NCBI RefSeq assembly: GCF_030272615.1
Contig: NW_026729166.1
Location: 70,001-110,000, forward strand
Direction: 5' to 3'
Source of the DNA: Cryptomeria japonica
Taxonomy: Eukaryota > Streptophyta > Pinopsida > Cupressales > Cupressaceae
DNA length: 40,000 bases
Numbering within the stretch: the first letter of the stretch is position 1; every line of letters begins with the position of its first letter. The translations under genes were made by a program, and so were the position numbers. Positions 1 to 10,112 of this stretch are shown here, in pieces. The notes beneath the pieces are model-generated. The model was not told the DNA's origin and did not search any database. It saw only the letters and a list, made by a program, of their open reading frames with translations.

Positions 1-1464
1 CTTTTATGGAAATTAGTGAAGGCATCGCATCAAAGGTGCGCACCTCGCTGCCCACCTTGGTGTGCTCCGAGGTGCCCACCACGGTGCGCTCCGAGGTGCC
101 CACCACGGTGCGCAACGCCGGTGCGAACCCGGGAGCGCCCCGATGTGTGCTCCAAGGTGCGGCGTGCACGAAGCCGGACCCCGGTTTGCCCCGGGTGCGC
201 ACCTCGCGTGCACCTTGGTGCGCACACCTTGGCTGGGTTGCGCGGCCTGGTGGGCACCATGGTGCGCACCAAGGAGCGCTCCGAAGTGTGCTCCAAGGTG
301 CGGCGTGCACGAAGTCCTAGCCCGGTTTGCCCCGGGTGCGCACCTTCGCCGCGGTGGGCACCATGGCGTGCACGAAGTCGGAGCCCGGTTTGCCCCGGGT
401 GCGCACCTCGCGTGCACCTTCGCCGGGGTGGGCACCTCGGCTGGGTTGCGCGCCCTGGTGCGCACCAAGGAGCGCTCCGAAGTGTGCTCCAAGGTGCGGC
501 GTGCACGAAGTCGGAGCCCGGTTTGCCCCGGGTGCGCACCTTCGCCGCGGTGGGCACCCTGGTGCGCACCATGGCGTGCACGAAGTCGGAGCCCGGTTTG
601 CCCCGGGTGCGCACCTCGCGTGCACCTTCGGCGGGGTTGCGCGCCCTGGTGCGCACCAAGGAGCGCTCCGAAGTGTGCTCCAAGGTGCGGCGTGCACGAA
701 GTCGGAGCCCGGTTTGCCCCGGGTGCGCACCTCGCGTGCACCTTCGGCGGGGTTGCGCGCCCTGGTGGGCACCATGGTGCGCACCAAGGAGCGCTCCGAA
801 GTGTGCTCCAAGGTGCGGCGTGCACGAAGTCGGAGCCCGGTTTGCCCCGGGTGCGCACCTCGCGTGCACCTTCGCCGCGGTGGGCACCATGGCGTGCACG
901 AAGTCGGAGCCCGGTTTGCCCCGGGTGCGCACCTCGCGTGCACCTTCGCCGGGGTGGGCACCTCGGCTGGGTTGCGCGCCCTGGTGCGCACCAAGGAGCG
1001 CTCCGAAGTGTGCTCCAAGGTGCGGCGTGCACGAAGTCGGAGCCCGGTTTGCCCCGGGTGCGCACCTCGCGTGCACCTTGGCGCGGTGGGCACCATGGCG
1101 TGCACGAAGTCGGAGCCCGGTTTGCCCCGGGTGCGCACCCCGCGTGCACCTTCGCCGGGGTGGGCACCTCGGCTGGGTTGCGCGCCCTGGTGCGCACCAA
1201 GGAGCGCTCCGAAGTGTGCTCCAAGGTGCGGCGTGCACGAAGTCGGAGCCCGGTTTGCCCCGGGTGCGCACCTCGCGTGCACCTTCGCCGCGGTGGGCAC
1301 CTTGGCTGGGTTGGGCACCATTGAGCGCTCCGAAGTGTGCTCCAAGGTGCGCACCATGGCCCTCCAAGGTGCGCAGCATGGCGTGCACGAAGTCGGAGCC
1401 CGGTTTGCCCCGGGTGCGCACCTCGCGTGCACCTTCGCCAGGGTGGGCACCTCGGTGCGCACAC
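1..1464. repeat. Subrepeat array A in unit 1 (63-150 bp modules)
   Basis: Twelve copies of the anchor GTGCACGAAGTCGGAGCC (first copies slightly diverged) occur near 164, 305, 368, 501, 576, 692, 820, 894, 1027, 1100, 1233 and 1383. Short (63-75 bp) and long (116-150 bp) spacings alternate, and 133 bp recurs. The last part forms a roughly 207-bp higher-order unit (about 74 plus 133 bp). Each module carries GGTGCGCACC-type palindromes and GAGCGCTCCGAAGTGTGCTCC. The 133-bp step is not a multiple of three, so the same peptide strings reappear in rotated frames; this argues strongly against coding. Confidence 0.9.
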
Positions 1465-2150
1465 CTTCTCAATGTTTTCTTGCCTTTTCTGGAAATTGGT
1501 GAAGGCAGCGCATCAAAGGTGCGCACCTCGGTGTGCTCCGAGGTGCGAACCCGAGAGCGCTCCGAGGTGCCCACGAAGTCGAAAGTCGGGTTAATTGCAT
1601 TGTTTTCCCCGGGTGCGCTCCGAGGTGCGCAACATCGGTGCGCACCAAGGAGGGCTCCGAAGTGTGCTCCAAGGTGCGCACGATTCGGAGCTCGGTTTGC
1701 CCGGGGTGCGCACACCTTGGCTGGGTTGCGCACCCTTTGTGCGCTCCAAGGTGCGCACGAAGTCGGAGCTCGGTTTGCCCCGGGTGCGCACCTTCGCCAG
1801 GGTGCGCACCTTGATGCGCACGCCTTGGCTGGGCTGCGCACCTTGGTGGGCGCCATGGTGCGCACCTTTCGTGCGCTCCAAGGTGCGCACGAAGTCGGAG
1901 CTCGGTTTGCCCCGGGTGCGCACCTTGGTGGGCGCCATGGTGCACTCCGAGGTGCCCAAGATTGGTGCGCACCAAGGAGCGCTCCGAAGTGCGCTCCAAG
2001 GTGCGCAGGTGCGCGCGAAGTCGAAAGTTGGGTTAATTGTCCGGTTTGCCTCGGGTGCGCACCTTGCGTGCACCTTCGCCAGGGTGGGCGCCTTGGTGCG
2101 CACACCTTGGCTGGGCTGCGCACCCGGGCGCGCACACCTTGGCACCCGCG
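1465..2150. repeat. Diverged subrepeat block B in unit 1
   Basis: The block opens with a short T-rich module (TTCTCAATGTTTTCTTGCC near 1465, then GGAAATTGGTGAAGGCAGCG). It continues with shorter, more diverged relatives of array A, such as GCACGAAGTCGGAGCTCGG near 1754 and 1888. The motif AAGTCGAAAGTTGGGTTAAT near 2018 (and a close variant near 1577) links it to blocks at 5390 and 5872 and to the promoter-proximal modules. I see no gene. The same block recurs in units 2-5. Confidence 0.8.
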
Positions 2151-2256
2151 TTTCCTTCATTTTAAATTTTTTTTTTTTACAATCTCTCAAGTGGGAAATT
2201 CTATAATCTCAACTTTTTTTGCCTTTTCAGGAAACTTTTGAATGGAGCGCATCATT
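2151..2256. repeat. T-rich module, variant copy, unit 1
   Basis: A T run of about a dozen near 2167, a second T7 near 2214, GCCTTTTCAGGAAACTTTTG and then GGAGCGCATCATTGGTGCG make this a diverged relative of the modules at 4115-6078. It lacks the CCGTTTT...AAAACGG arms that those modules have. It lies about 450 bp beyond the 3' end of the antisense 5S gene. Confidence 0.7.
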
Positions 2257-2705
2257 GGTGCGCTCCGAAGTGTGCTCCAAGGTGCGCACCTCTGGTGTGC
2301 TCCAAAGCTCTCTCCAGCTGCGTGCACCTGCCCCGGCCGCGCACCCGGCCCCGCCCAGCTTCGCTCACCTGTCCCGGGCGTCTGGTGCGGAACCTTAGAG
2401 TAAGAAACATCACCGTGCACCTTGGCCAACGTGCGCGACTCGACCGAGCGCGCACTGGCCGAGGTGCACACCGATTTCACCTGGGTGCGCGCGCAGCACC
2501 TCGGGCGCACCGGGGTGCGCGCACAACGCCCGGGTTGCACCGTGGCCTGTGTGCTCGGGGCGCCTCGGGTGCGCGCTCGGTGTCGCCCCCCGCGCGCGCG
2601 GTAGTGCGGGCAGCGCACCCCGGCCCGGCCCGGCCCCGACGAGAACGCAAACGGGCAAAAGGTTTATTCAAATAGCATTGCGACGCCCGGCGAAAAACTA
2701 AAAAA
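2257..2705. other. 5S 3'-flanking spacer, GC-rich, unit 1
   Basis: This sequence lies between the variant T-rich module and the 3' end of the 5S gene. It holds weak GTGCGC/GCGCAC-rich repeats (for example GTGCGCGCGCAGCACC near 2484) and the AT-richer stretch AGGTTTATTCAAATAGCATT near 2660. I see no gene. The same segment recurs at 8291-8739, 14325-14773, 20492-20940 and 26526-26974. Confidence 0.6.
2689..2705 (-). terminator. Pol III terminator of 5S copy 1 (T6)
   Basis: Immediately after the 5S 3' end the minus strand reads TTTTTTAGTTTTTCG. An uninterrupted T6 run followed by T5 is a canonical strong Pol III terminator. Confidence 0.85.
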
Positions 2706-2823
2706 GGGTGCAACACCGGGACTTCCCGGGAGGTCACCCATCCCAGTACTACTCCGGCCCAAGCGCGCTTAACTGCGGAGTTCTGATGGGATCCGGTGCA
2801 CTAACGCTGGTATGATCGCACCC
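2706..2823 (-). rRNA. 5S rRNA: 5S ribosomal RNA, copy 1
   Basis: 5S rRNA is the small RNA of the large ribosomal subunit central protuberance and is transcribed by Pol III. Read on the minus strand, the 118-nt sequence begins GGGTGCGATCATACCAGC and ends GGTGTTGCACCC, so its two ends can pair as helix I. The internal promoter is complete: A box AGTTAAGCGCGCTTGG at about nt 50-65, an intermediate element near 67-72, and C box GGATGGGTGACCTCCCGGG at about 81-99. The usual plant length is about 120 nt. Upstream there is C at -1 and a weak TATA-like TAAGTA at -28 to -23. A T6 run follows the 3' end. It lies in the Pol I spacer, antisense to the inferred 35S direction. It looks intact and functional. 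Confidence 0.97.
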
Positions 2824-3214
2824 GTTATGAGCTTGTCGCAGTGTGTACTTAGCAAACCGCGACCCACGTGCGAATCCACCCCGGCCACCCACCCCCGTCG
2901 AGGTGCACACCCTCCCTCGCGAAGTGCGCCCCGTTCGCCAAGTGTGAGCCCTGCCCGGGTGCGCGCACCTTGCTAGGGCGTCGGGTGTGCACCCGGCCCG
3001 GCCTACGTGCGTGCACCTGGACGGGGCGTCGTGTGCGTGCAGTGTCCCGTCTGCAACGCGGTGCCCACACACCACCTCGGGCGCAACGACCTGCGCTCAC
3101 ATGTGGGCCGAGTGCACCTTGGTGCATGTTCGGGGCGCCTCGGGTGCACGCTCGATCTTGCCCCGGTGCACCAAGGCGCTCGGTTTGCCCCGGGTGCGCA
3201 CTTGGTGCAAGGTG
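2824..3214. other. 5S 5'-flanking spacer, unit 1
   Basis: On the minus strand this is upstream of the 5S gene. The first 33 bases hold the candidate upstream promoter elements (C at -1, TAAGTA at -28). The rest is GC-rich sequence with GTGCAC and GTGCGC motifs and a TTTGCCCCGGGTGCGCAC segment near 3184 that is shared with array A. I see no other gene. The same flank recurs beside all five 5S copies. Confidence 0.6.
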
Positions 3215-3555
3215 GGCACCCAAAATAGGGATCAAGCACCAAAACACAAGTTTCGGGATGCAAAATGGGACCCAAGGACCACAAATGCGTTCCAAGACCC
3301 ATGATGGGTCCACGAGAACAAAAATGTGTTCCGAGACTTAATAAACAAATATTGGGTTTTAGGAGAAGAAACATGCTCTGATGCCCAAAACGAGAATCGA
3401 CCCCGAAAAGGCCACAGGCCAAAAGTGGGATGCGAGACAAAAAAAAATGGGACCCGAGGACCAAAATTGGGTTCCCAGGTCGAAGACAGGGCAACCGGAC
3501 AAGAAACGACCTCTAAGGCTCGAAATGAGTCCCGACGACTAAAACTTGACAAGAA
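3215..3555. repeat. Purine-rich degenerate repeat segment, unit 1
   Basis: The base composition shifts sharply here to A/G-rich, with about 25-35 bp degenerate repeats of the type ATGGGACCCAAGGACCA, for example near 3265 and 3447 (second as ATGGGACCCGAGGACCA). An A9 run lies near 3439. No anchor of array A is present. It could be older inserted sequence or a diverged minisatellite, and I cannot assign a function. Confidence 0.6.
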
Positions 3556-4078
3556 GCACCCATCAGGCACCCAACTCGACACCCATGGGATGCCGACCCA
3601 CCCGGGCTTCCACCTAGCACACCTTGGCACCCACCCACCCTCGCACCCAACCTCGCACCCAACTTAGCACCTTTGAACCCACATTGGCACTCACCCTGAC
3701 CCTGGCACCTTGGAACCCACATTGGCACTCACCTTGACCCTGGCACCCACCTTTGCACTCACCTTGGGACCCACCCTGGCTCCCACCTCGGCACCCACCC
3801 AGACACCCACCTTGGTTCCTTGGCACCCACCTTGGATCCTTGGCACCCACCCCGACACCCACCTTGGCACGCAACTTGGCTACTTGCCACCCACCTTGGC
3901 TCCTTGACGCCCACCCCGACAACCACCCCGTGACCTACCCTGGCTAGGGTTGGTGCACACCCACCCTGGTGCCCACCTTGGCACCCACCCCATGACCCAC
4001 CTTGGCACGCACCTTAGTACCCACCCCGTTACCCACCCTAGGACCCACCCCGTGACCCACCTTGGCCAGGGTGGGTGC
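3556..4078. repeat. CACCC minisatellite, unit 1
   Basis: These are degenerate short repeats of the type CTTGGCACCCACC. The plus strand is C-rich, so the minus strand is G-rich. C-runs at 3630-3632, 3634-3636, 3638-3640 and 3646-3648 make a minus-strand G-quadruplex candidate with loops of 1, 1 and 5. The same tract occurs at 9590-10112, 15624-16146, 21791-22313 and 27825-28345. Confidence 0.85.
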
Positions 4079-4114
4079 CTTGGTGCGCACAACTTGCCTG
4101 GGCTGCACACCAGG

Positions 4115-4243
4115 GCGGGCTCAAGATGGCACCCGCGTTCCGTTTTTTTCACTATCTTTCAAAACGGAAATTTTAAAATCTCGTTTTTTTTTTTTTTTTG
4201 CCTTTTCTGGAAATTAGTGAAGGCAGCGCATCAAAGGTGCGCA
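4115..4243. repeat. T-rich module with short inverted repeat (type copy)
   Basis: In order it holds GGGCTCAAGATGGCACCCGC, the arm CCGTTTT, a T/C-rich loop (CACTATCTTTC), the arm AAAACGG, GAAATTTTAAAATCTCG, a run of about 16 T, and GCCTTTTCTGGAAATTAGTG. It resembles a short hairpin followed by an oligo-T tract, on the plus strand. Sister copies at 4636, 4990, 5461 and 5954 differ mainly in T-run length (8 or 9). It recurs in units 2-4. The role is unknown. Confidence 0.75.
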
Positions 4244-5263
4244 ATGCTGGTGCGAACCCGGGAGCGCTCCGATGTGTGCTCCAAGGTGCGGCGTGCACGA
4301 AGTCCGAGCCCGGCTTGCCCCGGGTGCGCACCTCGCGTGCACCTTCGCCGGGGTGAGCACCTTGGCTGGGTTGCGCGCCCTGGTGCGCACCAAGGAGCGC
4401 TCTGAAGTGTGCTCCAAGGTGCGGCGTGCACGAAGTCGGAGCTCGGTTTGCCCCGGGTGTGCACCTCGGGTGCGCACCTCGCGTGCACCTTCGCTGCGGT
4501 GGGCACCTTGGCTGGGTTGCGCGCCTTGGTGGGCACCATGCAGTGCACGAAGTCGGAGCCCGGTTTGCCCCGGGCGCGCACCTCCGCCAGGGTGGGCAAC
4601 TTGGTGCGCACAACTTGCCTGGGCTGCGCACCAGGAAGGGCTCAAGATGGCACCCGCGTTCCGTTTTTTTCACTATCTTTCAGAACGGAAATTTTAAAAT
4701 ATCGTTTTTTTTTGCCTTTTCTGGAAATTAGTGAAGGCAGCGCATCAAAGGTGCGCAACGCTGGTGCGAACCTGGGAGCGCTCCGATGTGTGCTCCAAGG
4801 TGCGGCGTGCACGAAGTCGGAGCCCGGTTTGCCCCGGGTGCGCCCTGGTGGGCACCATGGTGCGCACCAAGGAGCGCTCCGAAGTGTGCTCCAAGGTGCG
4901 GCCTGCACGAAGTCGGAGCCCGGTTTGCCCCGGGCGTGCACCGCGGGTGGGCACCTTGGTGCGCATGCCTTGCCTGGGCTGCGCACCAGGGCGGGCTCAA
5001 GATGGCACCCGCGTTCCGTTTTTTTCACTATCTTTCAAAACGGAAATTTTAAAATCTCATTTTTTTTTGCCTTTTCTGGAAATTAGTGAAGGCAGCGCAT
5101 CAAAGGTGCGCACCTCGCTGCCCACCACGGTGCGCAACGCCGGTGGGCACCCGGGAGTGCTTCGAAGTGTGCTCCAAGGTGCTGCGTGCACGTTGTCGGA
5201 GCCCGGTTTGCCCCGGGTGCGCACCTCGCGTGCACCTTCGTTGGGGTGGGCACCTTGGCTGGG

Positions 5264-5375
5264 TTTGCCCCGGCTGCGCTCCGAAGCGGGGTTATTGGAG
5301 CGCCGCCTCTTTTTTTGTCGGAGCGTTTGGTGGGGTTTCTCGCATTGGCTCTTCCCAGGCCCGGTTGCCACCCTG
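5264..5375. repeat. Duplicated non-subrepeat segment, copy a
   Basis: This segment contains TTTGCCCCGGCTGCGCTCCG, TTGGAGCGCCGCC, a T7 run, CGGAGCGTTTGGTGGGGTTT and TTGGCTCTTCCCAGGCCCGG. It interrupts the usual array-A sequence and is found again at 5747-5850 with a few substitutions. Both copies recur in units 2-4. I do not recognise it. No tRNA or transposon ends are visible. Confidence 0.6.
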
Positions 5376-5746
5376 GCGCGCACGAAGTCGGAAGTAGGGT
5401 TAATTGCCCGGGTGCGCACCTTTGCCAGGGTGGGCACCTTACCTGGGCTGTGCACCAGGGCGGGCTCAAGATGGCACCCGCGTTCCGTTTTTTTCACTAT
5501 CTTTCAAAACGGAAATTTTAAAATCTCCTCTTTTTTTTGCCTTTTCTGGAAATTAGTGAAGGCAGCGCATCAAAGGTGCGCACCTCGCTGCCCACCTTGG
5601 TGTGCTCTGAGGTGCGCACCCGGGAGCGCTACGAAGTGTGCTCCAAGGTGCGGCGTGCACGTTGTCGGAGCCCGGTTTGCCCCGGGTGCGCACCTCGCCT
5701 GCACCTTGGCCGGGGTGGGCACCCTGGCTGGGTTTGCCCAGGGTGC

Positions 5747-5850
5747 GCTCCGAAGCGGGGTTACTGGAGCGCCCCCTCTTTTTTTGTCAGAGCGTTTGGT
5801 GGGGTTTCTCGCATTGGCTCTTCCCAGGCCCGGTTGTTGGGTGCGCTCCC
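5747..5850. repeat. Duplicated non-subrepeat segment, copy b
   Basis: This is the second copy of the segment at 5264. Differences include TGCCCAGGGTGCG for TGCCCCGGCTGCG, GCGCCCCC for GCGCCGCC, and GTCAG for GTCGG. It is followed by an extra TTGTTGGGTGCGCTCCC before AAGTTGGAAGTTGGG. Confidence 0.6.
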
Positions 5851-6034
5851 ACCCTGGCGCGCGCGAAGTTGGAAGTTGGGTTAATTGCCCGGGCGCGCAC
5901 CTTCGCCAGGGTGGGCACCTTGGTGCGCACACCTTGGCTGGGCTGCGCACCAGGGCGGGCTCAAGATGGCACCAGCATTCCCTTTTTCTCACTATCTTTC
6001 AAAACGGAAATTTTAAAATCTCGTTTTTTTTTGC

Positions 6035-7498
6035 CTTTTATGGAAATTAGTGAAGGCATCGCATCAAAGGTGCGCACCTCGCTGCCCACCTTGGTGTGCT
6101 CCGAGGTGCCCACCACGGTGCGCTCCGAGGTGCCCACCACGGTGCGCAACGCCGGTGCGAACCCGGGAGCGCCCCGATGTGTGCTCCAAGGTGCGGCGTG
6201 CACGAAGCCGGACCCCGGTTTGCCCCGGGTGCGCACCTCGCGTGCACCTTGGTGCGCACACCTTGGCTGGGTTGCGCGGCCTGGTGGGCACCATGGTGCG
6301 CACCAAGGAGCGCTCCGAAGTGTGCTCCAAGGTGCGGCGTGCACGAAGTCCTAGCTCGGTTTGCCCCGGGTGCGCACCTTCGCCGCGGTGGGCACCATGG
6401 CGTGCACGAAGTCGGAGCCCGGTTTGCCCCGGGTGCGCACCTCGCGTGCACCTTCGCCGGGGTGGGCACCTCGGCTGGGTTGCGCGCCCTGGTGCGCACC
6501 AAGGAGCGCTCCGAAGTGTGCTCCAAGGTGCGGCGTGCACGAAGTCGGAGCCCGGTTTGCCCCGGGTGCGCACCTTCGCCGCGGTGGGCACCCTGGTGCG
6601 CACCATGGCGTGCACGAAGTCGGAGCCCGGTTTGCCCCGGGTGCGCACCTCGCGTGCACCTTCGGCGGGGTTGCGCGCCCTGGTGCGCACCAAGGAGCGC
6701 TCCGAAGTGTGCTCCAAGGTGCGGCGTGCACGAAGTCGGAGCCCGGTTTGCCCCGGGTGCGCACCTCGCGTGCACCTTCGGCGGGGTTGCGCGCCCTGGT
6801 GGGCACCATGGTGCGCACCAAGGAGCGCTCCGAAGTGTGCTCCAAGGTGCGGCGTGCACGAAGTCGGAGCCCGGTTTGCCCCGGGTGCGCACCTCGCGTG
6901 CACCTTCGCCGCGGTGGGCACCATGGCGTGCACGAAGTCGGAGCCCGGTTTGCCCCGGGTGCGCACCTCGCGTGCACCTTCGCCGGGGTGGGCACCTCGG
7001 CTGGGTTGCGCGCCCTGGTGCGCACCAAGGAGCGCTCCGAAGTGTGCTCCAAGGTGCGGCGTGCACGAAGTCGGAGCCCGGTTTGCCCCGGGTGCGCACC
7101 TCGCGTGCACCTTCGCCGCGGTGGGCACCATGGCGTGCACGAAGTCGGAGCCCGGTTTGCCCCGGGTGCGCACCCCGCGTGCACCTTCGCCGGGGTGGGC
7201 ACCTCGGCTGGGTTGCGCGCCCTGGTGCGCACCAAGGAGCGCTCCGAAGTGTGCTCCAAGGTGCGGCGTGCACGAAGTCGGAGCCCGGTTTGCCCCGGGT
7301 GCGCACCTCGCGTGCACCTTCGCCGCGGTGGGCACCTTGGCTGGGTTGGGCACCATTGAGCGCTCCGAAGTGTGCTCCAAGGTGCGCACCATGGCCCTCC
7401 AAGGTGCGCAGCATGGCGTGCACGAAGTCGGAGCCCGGTTTGCCCCGGGTGCGCACCTCGCGTGCACCTTCGCCAGGGTGGGCACCTCGTTGCGCACA
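6035..7498. repeat. Subrepeat array A in unit 2
   Basis: This array has the same order of modules as in unit 1. It restores the base missing in unit 1 near 1080, reading TTCGCCGCGG near 7112. Confidence 0.9.
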
Positions 7499-8722
7499 CC
7501 TTCTCAATGTTTTCTTGCCTTTTCTGGAAATTGGTGAAGGCAGCGCATCAAAGGTGCGCACCTCGGTGTGCTCCGAGGTGCGAACCCGAGAGCGCTCCGA
7601 GGTGCCCACGAAGTCGAAAGTCGGGTTAATTGCATTGTTTTCCCCGGGTGCGCTCCGAGGTGCGCAACATCGGTGCGCACCAAGGAGGGCTCCGAAGTGT
7701 GCTCCAAGGTGCGCACGATTCGGAGCTCGGTTTGCCCGGGGTGCGCACACCTTGGCTGGGTTGCGCACCCTTTGTGCGCTCCAAGGTGCGCACGAAGTCG
7801 GAGCTCGGTTTGCCCCGGGTGCGCACCTTCGCCAGGGTGCGCACCTTGATGCGCACGCCTTGGCTGGGCTGCGCACCTTGGTGGGCGCCATGGTGCGCAC
7901 CTTTCGTGCGCTCCAAGGTGCGCACGAAGTCGGAGCTCGGTTTGCCCCGGGTGCGCACCTTGGTGGGCGCCATGGTGCACTCCGAGGTGCCCAAGATTGG
8001 TGCGCACCAAGGAGCGCTCCGAAGTGCGCTCCAAGGTGCGCAGGTGCGCGCGAAGTCGAAAGTTGGGTTAATTGTCCGGTTTGCCTCGGGTGCGCACCTT
8101 GCGTGCACCTTCGCCAGGGTGGGCGCCTTGGTGCGCACACCTTGGCTGGGCTGCGCACCCGGGCGCGCACACCTTGGCACCCGCGTTTCCTTCATTTTAA
8201 ATTTTTTTTTTTTACAATCTCTCAAGTGGGAAATTCTATAATCTCAACTTTTTTTGCCTTTTCAGGAAACTTTTGAATGGAGCGCATCATTGGTGCGCTC
8301 CGAAGTGTGCTCCAAGGTGCGCACCTCTGGTGTGCTCCAAAGCTCTCTCCAGCTGCGTGCACCTGCCCCGGCCGCGCACCCGGCCCCGCCCAGCTTCGCT
8401 CACCTGTCCCGGGCGTCTGGTGCGGAACCTTAGAGTAAGAAACATCACCGTGCACCTTGGCCAACGTGCGCGACTCGACCGAGCGCGCACTGGCCGAGGT
8501 GCACACCGATTTCACCTGGGTGCGCGCGCAGCACCTCGGGCGCACCGGGGTGCGCGCACAACGCCCGGGTTGCACCGTGGCCTGTGTGCTCGGGGCGCCT
8601 CGGGTGCGCGCTCGGTGTCGCCCCCGCGCGCGCGGTAGTGCGGGCAGCGCACCCCGGCCCGGCCCGGCCCCGACGAGAACGCAAACGGGCAAAAGGTTTA
8701 TTCAAATAGCATTGCGACGCCC

Positions 8723-8739
8723 GGCGAAAAACTAAGAAA
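8723..8739 (-). terminator. Interrupted Pol III terminator of 5S copy 2
   Basis: The minus strand reads TTTCTTAGTTTTTCG after the gene. The first T run is only three long, so the downstream T5 is the first strong stop. Confidence 0.7.
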
Positions 8740-8857
8740 GGGTGCAACACCGGGACTTCCCGGGAGGTCACCCATCCCAGTACTACTCCGGCCCAAGCGC
8801 GCTTAACTGCGGAGTTCTGATGGGATCCGGTGCACTAACGCTGGTATGATCGCACCC
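8740..8857 (-). rRNA. 5S rRNA: 5S ribosomal RNA, copy 2
   Basis: This is identical over 118 nt to copy 1, including helix I ends and the A box, intermediate element and C box, with the same 5' flank. It lies 6034 bp from copy 1. The gene body is intact, but the 3' oligo-T signal is interrupted by a C, so termination may be less efficient than for copies 1, 4 and 5. Identity among copies fits homogenisation together with the spacer unit. Confidence 0.97.
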
Positions 8858-9589
8858 GTTATGAGCTTGTCGCAGTGTGTACTTAGCAAACCGCGACCCA
8901 CGTGCGAATCCACCCCGGCCACCCACCCCCGTCGAGGTGCACACCCTCCCTCGCGAAGTGCGCCCCGTTCGCCAAGTGTGAGCCCTGCCCGGGTGCGCGC
9001 ACCTTGCTAGGGCGTCGGGTGTGCACCCGGCCCGGCCTACGTGCGTGCACCTGGACGGGGCGTCGTGTGCGTGCAGTGTCCCGTCTGCAACGCGGTGCCC
9101 ACACACCACCTCGGGCGCAACGACCTGCGCTCACATGTGGGCCGAGTGCACCTTGGTGCATGTTCGGGGCGCCTCGGGTGCACGCTCGATCTTGCCCCGG
9201 TGCACCAAGGCGCTCGGTTTGCCCCGGGTGCGCACTTGGTGCAAGGTGGGCACCCAAAATAGGGATCAAGCACCAAAACACAAGTTTCGGGATGCAAAAT
9301 GGGACCCAAGGACCACAAATGCGTTCCAAGACCCATGATGGGTCCACGAGAACAAAAATGTGTTCCGAGACTTAATAAACAAATATTGGGTTTTAGGAGA
9401 AGAAACATGCTCTGATGCCCAAAACGAGAATCGACCCCGAAAAGGCCACAGGCCAAAAGTGGGATGCGAGACAAAAAAAAATGGGACCCGAGGACCAAAA
9501 TTGGGTTCCCAGGTCGAAGACAGGGCAACCGGACAAGAAACGACCTCTAAGGCTCGAAATGAGTCCCGACGACTAAAACTTGACAAGAA

Positions 9590-10112
9590 GCACCCATCAG
9601 GCACCCAACTCGACACCCATGGGATGCCGACCCACCCGGGCTTCCACCTAGCACACCTTGGCACCCACCCACCCTCGCACCCAACCTCGCACCCAACTTA
9701 GCACCTTTGAACCCACATTGGCACTCACCCTGACCCTGGCACCTTGGAACCCACATTGGCACTCACCTTGACCCTGGCACCCACCTTTGCACTCACCTTG
9801 GGACCCACCCTGGCTCCCACCTCGGCACCCACCCAGACACCCACCTTGGTTCCTTGGCACCCACCTTGGATCCTTGGCACCCACCCCGACACCCACCTTG
9901 GCACGCAACTTGGCTACTTGCCACCCACCTTGGCTCCTTGACGCCCACCCCGACAACCACCCCGTGACCTACCCTGGCTAGGGTTGGTGCACACCCACCC
10001 TGGTGCCCACCTTGGCACCCACCCCATGACCCACCTTGGCACGCACCTTAGTACCCACCCCGTTACCCACCCTAGGACCCACCCCGTGACCCACCTTGGC
10101 CAGGGTGGGTGC
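9590..10112. repeat. CACCC minisatellite, unit 2
   Basis: This is a copy of the tract at 3556-4078 with no notable difference seen. Confidence 0.85.

Larger units (their letters stand above)
1..6034. repeat. 6034-bp IGS repeat, unit 1
   Basis: This is the first of a head-to-tail series. Base 1 matches base 6035, and the sequence then repeats almost without change. The unit has twelve subrepeats at its left, one antisense 5S gene, a purine-rich segment, a CACCC minisatellite and seven T-rich modules, the last crossing into unit 2. Unit 1 has two indels that cancel in length: one base fewer near 1080 and one extra C near 2595. It also has private substitutions, for example AACTTGG near 4590. 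No Pol I TATATAGGGG motif occurs inside. The chosen edge is the window edge, so the biological boundary is unknown. Confidence 0.95.
4079..6034. repeat. Four T-rich-module-bounded blocks, unit 1
   Basis: T-rich modules at about 4115-4243, 4636-4759, 4990-5114, 5461-5582 and 5954-6078 partition this stretch into blocks of roughly 350-525 bp. Each block starts after GGAAATTAGTGAAGGCAGCG with array-A-like subrepeats and ends with CAGGGCGGGCTCAAGATGGC or a close variant. The two right-hand blocks share an extra segment of about 110-130 bp (5264-5375 and 5747-5850). There is no gene. The blocks are missing from unit 5. Confidence 0.8.

Noticed and set aside
30-2135. Open frame of 701-707 codons on the minus strand, repeated in every unit
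   Set aside because: It has the same stop-poor repeat origin, and it would overlap the plus-strand frame throughout.
2160-2240. Poly-T tract as the tail of an antisense retroposon
   Set aside because: The tract is part of a module that recurs seven times per unit with conserved flanks. No retroposon body or target-site duplication is visible.
16-2241. Open frame of 741 codons (plus) and its equivalents in units 2-5, as a protein gene
   Set aside because: Other frames on both strands are open over the same stretch, the 133-bp subrepeats rotate the frame, indels between units are not selected against, and the same peptide strings appear in all frames. No domain is recognisable.
5264-5375. tRNA gene or tRNA-derived SINE
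   Set aside because: No convincing A box/B box pair with cloverleaf arms could be drawn.
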